Shown piece after piece: positions 1 through 6,389 of a DNA stretch of 7,412 nucleotides. How positions within the stretch are numbered: position 1 is the first letter of the stretch; every line of letters begins with the position of its first letter. The position numbers and the translations under genes are program-made. Under the pieces are notes generated by a model. The model made no database searches, was not told the DNA's origin, and saw only the letters and a list, made by a program, of their open reading frames with translations. This stretch comes from Faecalitalea sp. UBA4312 (lineage in GTDB: Bacteria; Bacillota_I; Bacilli_A; Erysipelotrichales; Erysipelotrichaceae), in the NCBI GenBank assembly GCA_002394635.1, contig DGUK01000031.1, forward strand, positions 1 through 7,412, read 5' to 3'.

Positions 1-33
1 TGTCGTATTCGACCGGAAACAACATTTTATTAG
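1..33 (+). CDS. Possible C-terminal end of an upstream gene (partial)
   Basis: The first frame is open from the window edge and ends in TAG at 31-33, encoding the tail CRIRPETTFY. The stop touches the Shine-Dalgarno of the next gene, a common arrangement in a compact operon, so rsmF may be the downstream gene of a transcript that begins outside the window. The assignment is weak: the second frame is also open and would end at TGA 47-49, overlapping the rsmF start, and the third frame is in phase with rsmF and has no stop before it. Ten residues do not allow the product to be named. Confidence 0.3.
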   Translation, partial: CRIRPETTFY

Positions 34-41
34 GAGGCACT

Positions 42-1349
42 ATGAATGAAGTTTTTTTAGAACGGATAAAGAGTTATATACCAGCAGAGTTTGATTCCTT
101 TCTGCAATCTCTTTCAAGACCAATGTATCAAGGGTTGCGTATCAACCGAAGAAAATGGAAAAGCAACGTGTTTGAATCGTCACTCCGTAAATCCCCGTTT
201 TGTGCATCGGGCTATTACATTGATGAACCCTATGGAAACCATCCTTTACATTGGACCGGTGCTTTCTATTTACAAGAACCAAGTGCTTCTGGACCTGTAA
301 CTATACTTGATATTCAACCGGATGACATTGTACTGGATTTATGCGCGGCACCGGGCGGAAAGAGCACCCAGATTGCTGAACAACTGAAAAACGGGTTTCT
401 TATTTCCAATGAAATTGAATCTCGTCGTTGTCAGATTCTGTTATCCAATATGGAAAGAATGGGATTTGGCAATGTTGCCATTACCAATGACACAGTTAAA
501 AATATCTGTCATCAGTTTCCGGCCACTTTTGATAAAATCCTGGTGGATGCTCCCTGTTCAGGAGAGGGTATGATGAAAAAACATAACGAAGCCTTACAGC
601 AGTGGTCCCTAGAACGGATCGAGAATTGTGCCAGAATTCAAAAGGAGATACTTTCGCACGCATATGGTGCTCTAAAGAAAAACGGAATATTGGTTTATTC
701 GACGTGTACCTATGCAAAAGAAGAGAATGAGGATGTCATTGACTGGTTTTTATCTACATATAAGGATATGGAGCTCATAAAGATTGACGCCCCGTTTGGA
801 AGAGAGGGAATCGGTTTAACAGAAACGAGACGTATTTTTCCAATGGATGAAGGGGAAGGACATTTTATTGCCAAATTAAGAAAAACCAGCGGAGAGAGAA
901 GAGAATTGACACGGATCAAAAATCAGAAACCACCGAAGCTGGTGCATTCTTTTTTAGTTGAACAGCTGCGTGTAGAGCCTTCGTATTATTATGTCAAAAA
1001 CGACCGTATCTATGCGATGGATCAACCATTTGTGGATATGAAAAAAGTGCATTGTATACGCCAAGGAATCTACCTGGGGGAAATGAAGAAGAATCGATTT
1101 GAACCAAGCCATGCGTTTTATATGCAGGCAGACTGGATCGATGCATATACCCATAAAGTTGAACTTGATGAACACCAGATGGATCAGTTCATGCATGGAA
1201 TGGAAATCGCTTTGAAAACGGAAAAGGGTTTTACAGCTGTATGTTACAAAGGCATTCCATTTGGATTTGGAAAAAGTGACGGGAATCACATCAAAAATAA
1301 GATTCCAAAGGGCATTCGTTTCAAGATGAACTCTCATATCAGTCTATAA
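42..1349 (+). CDS. rsmF: RsmB/NOP-family 16S rRNA (cytosine-5)-methyltransferase, RsmF-like
   Basis: Predicted cytosolic SAM-dependent enzyme that methylates C5 of a cytosine in 16S rRNA (family knowledge; the exact target base cannot be read from sequence). The 435-residue protein has a short N-terminal NOL1/NOP2/Sun RNA-binding part, then the Rossmann methyltransferase core. The SAM-binding motif DLCAAPGGK is at 99-107, motif IV DAPCSGEG at 169-176 with Cys172 (product release), and motif VI STCTY from 220 with the expected nucleophile Cys222. The C-terminal part has the GEMKKNRFEPSHA segment (about 346-358) and a PUA-like end with the KGIRF signature (423-427), both usual in Firmicutes RsmF proteins. 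No key residue is missing. The ATG at 42 is chosen because AGGAGG lies at 32-37, a rather tight 4-nt spacing, although the frame stays open to the window edge. The gene converges on the flavodiiron gene across a shared terminator. Its promoter is not visible. Confidence 0.88.
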   Translation: MNEVFLERIKSYIPAEFDSFLQSLSRPMYQGLRINRRKWKSNVFESSLRKSPFCASGYYIDEPYGNHPLHWTGAFYLQEPSASGPVTILDIQPDDIVLDLCAAPGGKSTQIAEQLKNGFLISNEIESRRCQILLSNMERMGFGNVAITNDTVKNICHQFPATFDKILVDAPCSGEGMMKKHNEALQQWSLERIENCARIQKEILSHAYGALKKNGILVYSTCTYAKEENEDVIDWFLSTYKDMELIKIDAPFGREGIGLTETRRIFPMDEGEGHFIAKLRKTSGERRELTRIKNQKPPKLVHSFLVEQLRVEPSYYYVKNDRIYAMDQPFVDMKKVHCIRQGIYLGEMKKNRFEPSHAFYMQADWIDAYTHKVELDEHQMDQFMHGMEIALKTEKGFTAVCYKGIPFGFGKSDGNHIKNKIPKGIRFKMNSHISL

Positions 1350-1352
1350 GAA

Positions 1353-1374
1353 AACGCCGGTTATAACCGGCGTT
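1353..1374. terminator. Bidirectional terminator between convergent rsmF and flavodiiron genes
   Basis: A perfect 22-bp palindrome with arms AACGCCGGTTA and TAACCGGCGTT gives a GC-rich hairpin just after the rsmF stop and 7 bp beyond the stop of the convergent gene. On the minus strand it is followed by TTTTCTTAT, a reasonable T-tract for the flavodiiron transcript. On the plus strand the tail ATTGTTATTAT is poorer but T-rich. One element therefore probably serves both genes. Confidence 0.85.
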
Positions 1375-1381
1375 ATTGTTA

Positions 1382-2569
1382 TTATAAAGCTTTTGCGATT
1401 TCTGTAGCGATGTTGTAGGCGTTTTCCAGATCATTGTCGCTTGGCTGGAAATTTTGTTTGATTGCTTCATGCGCAGATTCCAAACCAGCTTCGGTCATGA
1501 TCTGTTCTAATGTGCCGGCTACACGAGGGAACCAGCCGTACGCACCAAAGGCCAGACCTTTTTTACCTTTGAGCTTGGAGGCTTTTAAATGCTGTAGAAA
1601 GGCAGCAACGCTGTAGGACATATCATTGTTGTAAGTACCGGAACCAACACAGATTACTTTGGCATCCATGATCTCCCGGAAAATGATAGAAGAACGCGTT
1701 GTGCTTAATGGATAGATCTTAACATCCCATCCAGCATCTCCGAATCCTTCAGCCAGGCTTTCAGCCAGTTCCTGCGTATGATTCCATACAGACTGATAAA
1801 CGATTACAGCCTTATTTTTTGATGTTAGAGCAGCAAAGTCCTGATATGCAGCTAAAATATCAGACACAAAGTCTTTCCAGATGATGCCATGGGCCGGCAT
1901 AATGTATTCAATATCCAGATTCATGGAACCAATCAGTTTTAATTTGGCGGCAGTTTGAGCTGTATATGGTAAAACAATATTTGCATAATACTCTTTTGCC
2001 TGGCGGATACAGTAGTCTTTATCCAATCCTTGGTCTGTCAGCTGGTAGTTGATGATATGCTGACCAAAGGCATCATTGGAGAAAACCGTTTTTAATTCCG
2101 GACAGTAGGTCAACATATTATCCGGCCAGTGGATCATCTGCATCTCAACAAAGGTGAAATTAAACTTACCTGTACAGATTGTGTCATTGGTTTTCAATGG
2201 AGTGATATCAAAATCAATTGGGAACTGTGCCTTTACATTACGTACACATCCGGTCGAAGCATAGATATGTGCATTTGGGTACGCTTTCTGCAGTTGAACC
2301 AATCCACCAGAATGATCTGGTTCGGCATGCTGTAAAACAATATTATCCAGTTCTTTGTCACCGATTACCGAATGGATACGTTCCAGACAATCCTTGGTAA
2401 ACTCTTCCTCAACTGTATCAAATAGTGTGATCTGTTCATCGATTACAAGATATGCATTATAAGTAGCCCCTTCTTCAATAGGAAACAACTCGCCGTGAAA
2501 ATCACGACAGTTGATATCTCGGGCGCCGACCCAATATACAGAATCTATAATTTTTTTTGCTTTTTTCAT
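1382..2569 (-). CDS. fprA: Class A flavodiiron protein (FprA family; O2/NO reductase)
   Basis: Soluble flavodiiron protein expected to reduce O2 to water and/or NO to N2O, taking electrons from a rubredoxin or similar carrier (family knowledge). The 395 residues split into an N-terminal metallo-beta-lactamase-like diiron domain (about 1-250) and a C-terminal flavodoxin domain that binds FMN (about 252-395). All canonical diiron ligands are visible: H81, E83, D85 and H86 in HAEPDH, H147 in HWPDN, D166 in SNDAFG and H227 in PAHG. The flavodoxin part shows the phosphate-binding loop YQSVWNHT, SGTYNN and FGAYGW. It ends there, with no rubredoxin or flavin reductase extension, so the redox partner must be encoded elsewhere; no rubredoxin is in this window. 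The start is supported by AAGGAG (plus-strand complement at 2576-2581), 6 nt upstream of ATG. It is divergent from the aldolase gene and has its own promoter and terminator. Substrate preference (O2 versus NO) cannot be decided from sequence. Confidence 0.93.
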   Translation of the reverse strand: MKKAKKIIDSVYWVGARDINCRDFHGELFPIEEGATYNAYLVIDEQITLFDTVEEEFTKDCLERIHSVIGDKELDNIVLQHAEPDHSGGLVQLQKAYPNAHIYASTGCVRNVKAQFPIDFDITPLKTNDTICTGKFNFTFVEMQMIHWPDNMLTYCPELKTVFSNDAFGQHIINYQLTDQGLDKDYCIRQAKEYYANIVLPYTAQTAAKLKLIGSMNLDIEYIMPAHGIIWKDFVSDILAAYQDFAALTSKNKAVIVYQSVWNHTQELAESLAEGFGDAGWDVKIYPLSTTRSSIIFREIMDAKVICVGSGTYNNDMSYSVAAFLQHLKASKLKGKKGLAFGAYGWFPRVAGTLEQIMTEAGLESAHEAIKQNFQPSDNDLENAYNIATEIAKAL

Positions 2570-2599
2570 AACAATCTCCTTATTCTATAAGCTGAGTCC

Positions 2600-2608
2600 A
2601 TTATAACA
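2600..2608 (-). promoter_or_regulatory. Extended -10 promoter of the flavodiiron gene
   Basis: Read on the minus strand, TGTTATAAT is a perfect extended -10 (TG-N-TATAAT). A -35-like TTAACT (plus complement at 2621-2626) sits 15 bp upstream, slightly short, which fits an extended -10 promoter that depends little on the -35. The predicted start near 2593 leaves a leader of about 24 nt that contains the Shine-Dalgarno. The region just upstream (2629-2670) is almost pure A/T and could act as an UP-like element. Confidence 0.6.
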
Positions 2609-2670
2609 TAACTAATAGAGAGTTAATTCTATAAAATAAATAAAAAACAATAATAAATAATAAAAAATAC

Positions 2671-2698
2671 TTGATTAATGATAATAATGTGTTACTAT
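2671..2698 (+). promoter_or_regulatory. Promoter of the aldolase gene
   Basis: A -35 box TTGATT (2671-2676) is followed after 16 bp by TACTAT (2693-2698). The -10 is preceded by TG at 2690-2691, giving an extended -10. Transcription would start near 2705, leaving a short leader with AGGAGG at 2711-2716. An A/T-only stretch directly upstream (about 2629-2668) is consistent with UP-element enhancement. Confidence 0.6.
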
Positions 2699-2722
2699 AT
2701 CAGTAAACATAGGAGGCATATT

Positions 2723-3391
2723 ATGGAACTGTATATTGATTCAAGCGATGTAAAAGAAATAAAGAATTTAATGGAACTTGTAACAGTGAGTGGTGTAACA
2801 ACAAATCCAACTATTTTAACACGGTCAGGCAAAGAACCAGAAGAGGTTTTAAAGGAAATCATTGATTTATTGGATGAAGACATGAAGCTGTTTGCACAGG
2901 TTATCGCCACTGATTATGATGGAATCATGGAAGAAGCCCGCAAGATCGTGCAACTTCGACCAAAGAACATGTATGTGAAAATTCCGGTAACACATGAAGG
3001 GTTGAAAGCAATCAAGCAATGTAAGAAAGAAGGAATTCCTACATTGGCTACAGCTATTTATTCTAGCAATCAGGCAATGATGGCAGCTATGAACGGTGCA
3101 GATTATCTTGCGCCTTATGTAAATCGTATGTGCAATTATGGAGACGGCATTCAGGATGTAAAAGATCTGATCGAAATGTTAAGGGTAAGCGGTCTGCCTA
3201 CCAAAATTGTGGCGGCCAGTTTCAAAAATGCATTGCAAGCACATGAGCTGATGAAAGCAGGCATTCAGGCTGAAACATTACCAGTTGATGTTATTTACAG
3301 TCTGATGGATCATCCGGCTACGACAATTGCTGTCGGAGAATTCACAGTGAACTGGCAGCGTGCTTATCATCGTAACGGTTTCTTTAAATAA
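2723..3391 (+). CDS. fsa: Fructose-6-phosphate aldolase-type transaldolase family protein
   Basis: A 222-residue class I (Schiff-base) aldolase of the small transaldolase/TalC-FSA family, a cytosolic single-domain TIM barrel. It begins MELYIDSSDV like E. coli FsaA. Visible features are D6, the GVTTNP motif at 24-29 with N28, FAQV with Q59, the Schiff-base lysine K86 in YVKIPVT, T110, and Y132 in APYVNR. Gln59 and Tyr132 match residues typical of fructose-6-phosphate aldolase (Q59, Y131 in E. coli), whereas true transaldolases of this subfamily carry Glu and Phe there (AEV, SPF). I therefore infer reversible cleavage of fructose 6-phosphate to dihydroxyacetone and glyceraldehyde 3-phosphate rather than pentose-phosphate transaldolase activity; the physiological substrate remains open. 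ATG 2723 is chosen over the upstream in-frame ATG at 2678 because AGGAGG (2711-2716) lies 6 nt before it and 2678 falls inside the promoter. It is a single-gene unit with its own promoter and terminator. Confidence 0.88.
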   Translation: MELYIDSSDVKEIKNLMELVTVSGVTTNPTILTRSGKEPEEVLKEIIDLLDEDMKLFAQVIATDYDGIMEEARKIVQLRPKNMYVKIPVTHEGLKAIKQCKKEGIPTLATAIYSSNQAMMAAMNGADYLAPYVNRMCNYGDGIQDVKDLIEMLRVSGLPTKIVAASFKNALQAHELMKAGIQAETLPVDVIYSLMDHPATTIAVGEFTVNWQRAYHRNGFFK

Positions 3392-3396
3392 ATAAG

Positions 3397-3433
3397 AAGG
3401 TTGTAACAGATGTTGCTGTTACAATCTTTTTTT
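3397..3433 (+). terminator. Rho-independent terminator of the aldolase gene
   Basis: The 9-bp stem TTGTAACAG/CTGTTACAA (3401-3409 and 3416-3424) has the 6-nt loop ATGTTG. It is extended at the base by G-T, G-C and A-T pairs and followed by a run of T from 3427 to 3433. It starts 6 bp after the stop codon. Confidence 0.9.
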
Positions 3434-3656
3434 GTGCACTATTGTCCTGGTGAGAAAGAATCCTATAGAGGGGAACATCGATTTTATTTAGATCTGTCTT
3501 GATGGTAGATGGATACATCGGAAAATATTAGATTGTTGTCAAAACGAGATGTTTAAATTTTGATAGAAAGAATATGATAGTATCTCGAAGAGGGGATTTT
3601 TTTCTGATTTTTGATACAGAATCAACAGTATCTTTCTTCAAAAAACAAGCAGAAAA
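3434..3656. other. Intergenic stretch upstream of the clpB operator, no secure gene
   Basis: This part of the 351-bp gap between the aldolase gene and clpB holds no convincing gene. It contains two very short open stretches in the same frame (from GTG 3434, 22 codons; from ATG 3509, 15 codons) separated by stops and lacking Shine-Dalgarno sites. It also holds an imperfect direct repeat (3558-3585 and 3609-3633). TTGTCA at 3536-3541 resembles a -35 box, but only the weak -10 candidate TTTGAT (3559-3564) follows at 17 bp, so I do not call a promoter. Confidence 0.5.
3558..3633. repeat. Imperfect direct repeat upstream of the clpB promoter
   Basis: Two units share the ends TTTTGATA and AGTATCT: 3558-3585 (13-nt middle) and 3609-3633 (10-nt middle), starting 51 bp apart. 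Each also contains GATA and TATC half-sites facing each other; in the second unit these extend to a 5-bp inverted pair, GATAC/GTATC. They lie 24 to 100 bp upstream of CIRCE. They could be binding sites for a second regulator or chance similarity in AT-rich DNA. Confidence 0.3.
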
Positions 3657-3683
3657 TTAGCACTCAACTATTGACAGTGCTAA
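3657..3683. promoter_or_regulatory. CIRCE operator (HrcA binding site) of clpB
   Basis: The left arm TTAGCACTC (3657-3665), a 9-nt spacer and the right arm CAGTGCTAA (3675-3683) match the CIRCE consensus TTAGCACTC-N9-GAGTGCTAA in 17 of 18 arm positions; only the first base of the right arm differs. CIRCE is the operator of the heat-shock repressor HrcA, so clpB is expected to be repressed at normal temperature and released on protein-folding stress. The element overlaps the -35 box of the promoter, consistent with repression by blocking RNA polymerase. Confidence 0.93.
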
Positions 3684-3698
3684 AATAGGTGATATACT
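3671..3698 (+). promoter_or_regulatory. SigA-type promoter of clpB, embedded in CIRCE
   Basis: A consensus -35 TTGACA (3671-3676) and a near-consensus -10 TATACT (3693-3698) are separated by 16 bp. The -35 lies across the spacer and right arm of CIRCE. Transcription is predicted to start near 3705, giving a leader of about 38 nt with the Shine-Dalgarno AGGAGG at 3729-3734. Confidence 0.85.
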
Positions 3699-3742
3699 AC
3701 AGTTAGCAGATAACTGCGGTAAGTGCAAAGGAGGTGCTTATC

Positions 3743-6298
3743 ATGAATTATGAACAAATGTCAGAAAATATGCAAAAGGTATTGATGGATGCAATTACTT
3801 TAGCCAAAGAAAGAGAACATCCAAGTGTTGACTCGATCGATATGCTGGAAGCTATTTTTAAAACGGATACGATTAATGGTCTGTTTGATCGTGTTGGGGT
3901 GAATAAGCAAAAGGCTTTGGAAATAATTGCTGAAGAAAATCAGCATATTTCTAAAAGTTCGGTTGCTAACCTGAATTTTTCCAATGCTGTACAGAAATCA
4001 TTGGATAAAGCGGATAAATGGGCCAGGGCTCACGAGGAGACTTATTTGTCTGTTGCCAGTGTCTGGCTGGCTCTCATGTTTAATGAATCCTATATCTCTA
4101 AACGTCTGGTCAAGGAATTTCATTTACAAGAAGAACAATGCCAAAAAGCAGAGCTGGAACGTAGAAATGGAAAGAAATATGATACGCCGAACGCAGAAGA
4201 AAATGTTGAAAGTTTGAAGAAATATGGTCGTGATCTCGTAGCGGATGTACGAAGTGGAAAGATCGATCCGATCATTGGTCGTGATGATGAGATTCGTCGT
4301 GTAATGCAGATCTTGTCTCGTAAGACTAAAAACAATCCTGTTTTGATTGGTGAACCTGGTGTTGGTAAAACAGCTGTTGTAGAAGGTCTGGCATGGCGCA
4401 TTATGAAGGGAGATGTACCGGAGTCTCTGAAGGAGAAACAGTTGATTGAACTGGATATGGGTTCACTCATTGCCGGTGCAAAATATCGTGGTGAATTCGA
4501 AGAAAGATTAAAAGCAATTCTGGATGAAGTTAAGAAAGCGAGCGGACAGATTATTCTGTTTATCGATGAGATCCATAATCTGGTCGGTGCCGGAAAAACA
4601 GAAGGTTCCATGGATGCTGCCAATTTATTAAAACCAATGCTGGCTCGTGGTGAACTTCATTGTATCGGGGCTACGACTTTTAAAGAATACAGAAACTATA
4701 TTGAAAAAGATGCTGCGTTGGAACGTCGTTTTCAGAGAGTAATGGTACAGGAACCGACCGTATCAGAAACAATCAGTATTCTTCGTGGTTTGAAGGATCG
4801 TTTTGAAAGTTATCATGGGGTACAGATCAAAGATGAGGCACTAGTAGCAGCTGCCAGCCTATCCAATCGGTATATTACGGACAGATTCCTTCCGGATAAA
4901 GCCATCGATTTGGTTGATGAAGCCTGTGCAACTTTAAAGGTAGAAATGGAGAGCATGCCACAGGAGCTTGATGAACTGCAAAGAAAGATCCTGCAGCTGC
5001 AGATTGAGAAAACCTCTTTGCAGGATGAATCGGATAAAAAGACCATTGAACGAAGAGACCAGATTGAAAAAGAATTGGAGTCATTACAATCCCAGCGGGA
5101 TGAAATGCATGCACACTGGGAAGATGAAAAATATGCGTTGGCGGAAGCCAAGGAAGATAAGCAAAAACTTGAAAAAGCACGTCTTGATCTGGAAAAAGCA
5201 AGAAATGAAGCACGATATGAAGAAGCCGCTCGTTTACAGTATGGACTGATTCCTGAATTAGAAACTCGGATTGCTAAGTTCCAGAGTATGGATAAACAAG
5301 ATGCGCTGATCCAGGAAATTGTGGATGAAGAGATGATTGCCAAAATCATTTCCAAATGGACTGGTGTGGAAGTTAATCGTCTAGTGGAAAGCCAAAGAGA
5401 AAAACTTCTTCGATTAAAAGATGAATTAGGAAAACGTGTTTACAACCAGGATGAAGCTTTAGATCTGGTAACTGATGCAATACTTCGTTCTAAAGCACAG
5501 ATCCAGGACGAGAATCGGCCGATTGGTTCTTTTATGTTCTTAGGGCCGACCGGTGTTGGTAAAACGGAAGTAGCAAAGGCTTTAGCAGAGCAATTATTCG
5601 ATGATGAGAAGCATATTGTTCGTATTGATATGTCTGAGTATATGGAAAAACATAGTGTATCTCGTCTGATTGGAGCGCCTCCGGGATATGTAGGCTATGA
5701 TGAAGGCGGACAATTAACGGAAGCAGTTCGTCGGAATCCCTATAGTATTGTGTTATTTGATGAAATTGAAAAAGCGCATCCGGATGTGTTTAACACGCTG
5801 CTTCAGATTCTTGATGATGGAAGGATTACGGATTCGAAGGGTGTGACCGTAGATTTTAAAAATACGATTATTATCATGACCAGCAATCTAGGAAGTCAGT
5901 ATGCGTTTGAACAAATGTCCGATGAACAAAGAAAAGAACGGTATATGGATGAAGTAAAACATCATTTCAAACCGGAATTCATTAACCGTATTGATGAAAT
6001 CATTGTATTTAATGCGTTGGATAATGAAGCGTTCATTAAAATTGCACATAAATTCATTGAACAGCTGGCAGATCGTCTGGCCTCCCGTGATATTAAGCTG
6101 GAAGTCAAAGACAATGTGTATGAGCAGATTGCACAGCTTGGTGTAGATCCTGTATTTGGTGCCCGACCTATGAAAAGATACATCCAAAGACAGATTGAAA
6201 CACAGATTGCGAAAACCATTATCGAAAGCGGTGTTGTCAAAGACTCTACAATTATTGTTGACTACAAGGATGGTCATTACACATTTGAGGTAGCTTAG
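3743..6298 (+). CDS. clpB: ATP-dependent disaggregase ClpB (Hsp100)
   Basis: Cytosolic hexameric AAA+ chaperone that works with DnaK to pull proteins out of aggregates by threading them through its pore (family knowledge). The 851 residues match full-length ClpB. They comprise a Clp N-domain (about 1-145), AAA1 with Walker A GEPGVGKT (203-210), pore loop KYRGEFEER, Walker B D275/E276 and arginine pair R328/R329, and a complete coiled-coil M domain (about 390-525, ending in LQYG-IPELE). AAA2 follows with Walker A GPTGVGKT (601-608), pore loop GYVGY (648-652, Tyr649), Walker B D673/E674 and arginine finger R749, then the C-terminal domain with GARPMKR. The M domain distinguishes it from ClpC and ClpE, and the lack of an IGF-type loop between the ATPase domains argues against ClpP partnership. 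ATG 3743 is preferred to the in-frame GTG at 3734 because AGGAGG (3729-3734) lies 8 nt before ATG and overlaps that GTG. It is controlled by CIRCE and ends at its own terminator. Confidence 0.97.
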   Translation: MNYEQMSENMQKVLMDAITLAKEREHPSVDSIDMLEAIFKTDTINGLFDRVGVNKQKALEIIAEENQHISKSSVANLNFSNAVQKSLDKADKWARAHEETYLSVASVWLALMFNESYISKRLVKEFHLQEEQCQKAELERRNGKKYDTPNAEENVESLKKYGRDLVADVRSGKIDPIIGRDDEIRRVMQILSRKTKNNPVLIGEPGVGKTAVVEGLAWRIMKGDVPESLKEKQLIELDMGSLIAGAKYRGEFEERLKAILDEVKKASGQIILFIDEIHNLVGAGKTEGSMDAANLLKPMLARGELHCIGATTFKEYRNYIEKDAALERRFQRVMVQEPTVSETISILRGLKDRFESYHGVQIKDEALVAAASLSNRYITDRFLPDKAIDLVDEACATLKVEMESMPQELDELQRKILQLQIEKTSLQDESDKKTIERRDQIEKELESLQSQRDEMHAHWEDEKYALAEAKEDKQKLEKARLDLEKARNEARYEEAARLQYGLIPELETRIAKFQSMDKQDALIQEIVDEEMIAKIISKWTGVEVNRLVESQREKLLRLKDELGKRVYNQDEALDLVTDAILRSKAQIQDENRPIGSFMFLGPTGVGKTEVAKALAEQLFDDEKHIVRIDMSEYMEKHSVSRLIGAPPGYVGYDEGGQLTEAVRRNPYSIVLFDEIEKAHPDVFNTLLQILDDGRITDSKGVTVDFKNTIIIMTSNLGSQYAFEQMSDEQRKERYMDEVKHHFKPEFINRIDEIIVFNALDNEAFIKIAHKFIEQLADRLASRDIKLEVKDNVYEQIAQLGVDPVFGARPMKRYIQRQIETQIAKTIIESGVVKDSTIIVDYKDGHYTFEVA

Positions 6299-6311
6299 TC
6301 AACAACAATAT

Positions 6312-6339
6312 AGGGCCCATTAAAAATGGGTCCTTTTTT
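6312..6339 (+). terminator. Rho-independent terminator of clpB
   Basis: A 9-bp stem AGGGCCCAT/ATGGGTCCT (6312-6320 and 6326-6334, one G-T pair) has loop TAAAA and is followed by a T-run to 6339. It lies 13 bp after the clpB stop and separates clpB from the sirtuin gene. Confidence 0.9.
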
Positions 6340-6364
6340 GATTTTAAAAAGTGTTTTTCTTAAT

Positions 6365-6370
6365 TATAAT
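6365..6370 (+). promoter_or_regulatory. Possible -10 box for the sirtuin gene
   Basis: A perfect TATAAT lies upstream of the sirtuin Shine-Dalgarno. No good -35 is found at normal spacing: TTGATT at 6338-6343 is 21 bp away and TTTAAA at 6343-6348 is 16 bp away but weak. The start site implied (about 6377) coincides with the Shine-Dalgarno, leaving a leader of only about 13 nt, so the call is tentative. Read-through from clpB is the alternative. Confidence 0.35.
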
Positions 6371-6389
6371 AAAGACGGGAGGCGATAGT

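Noticed and set aside
954..1337. 127-residue minus-strand frame opposite rsmF
   Set aside because: Covers the conserved C-terminal domain of rsmF; no Shine-Dalgarno, and it would be read through the terminator region by the wrong transcript.
2629..2670. A/T-only tract as a replication or plasmid origin
   Set aside because: No DnaA boxes or iterons seen; a promoter-upstream AT tract explains it adequately.
2678..2722. Longer start for the aldolase gene at ATG 2678
   Set aside because: It falls between the -35 and -10 boxes, adds 15 residues unlike the family, and the strong AGGAGG belongs to ATG 2723.
3536..3557. Possible CtsR operator around TTGTCAAAACGAG
   Set aside because: Only one GTCAAA half-site is present; the required second heptad at 3-nt spacing is absent.
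3734..3742. GTG 3734 as the clpB start
   Set aside because: The codon overlaps the Shine-Dalgarno; ATG 3743 has correct spacing and gives the usual N-terminus.
4120..4623. 167-residue minus-strand frame opposite clpB
   Set aside because: Low-complexity antisense of the AAA1 domain with no start signals.
4813..5355. 180-residue frame on the minus strand opposite clpB
   Set aside because: Serine-rich translation expected from the antisense of the clpB coiled-coil M domain; no Shine-Dalgarno or promoter, and clpB itself is certain.
5888..6277. 129-residue minus-strand frame opposite the clpB 3' end
   Set aside because: Antisense shadow of the conserved AAA2/C-terminal domain.
6351..6389. ATG 6351 as the sirtuin start
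   Set aside because: The extension spans the TATAAT and Shine-Dalgarno and encodes residues not seen in sirtuins; ATG 6390 has GGGAGG at 7 nt.
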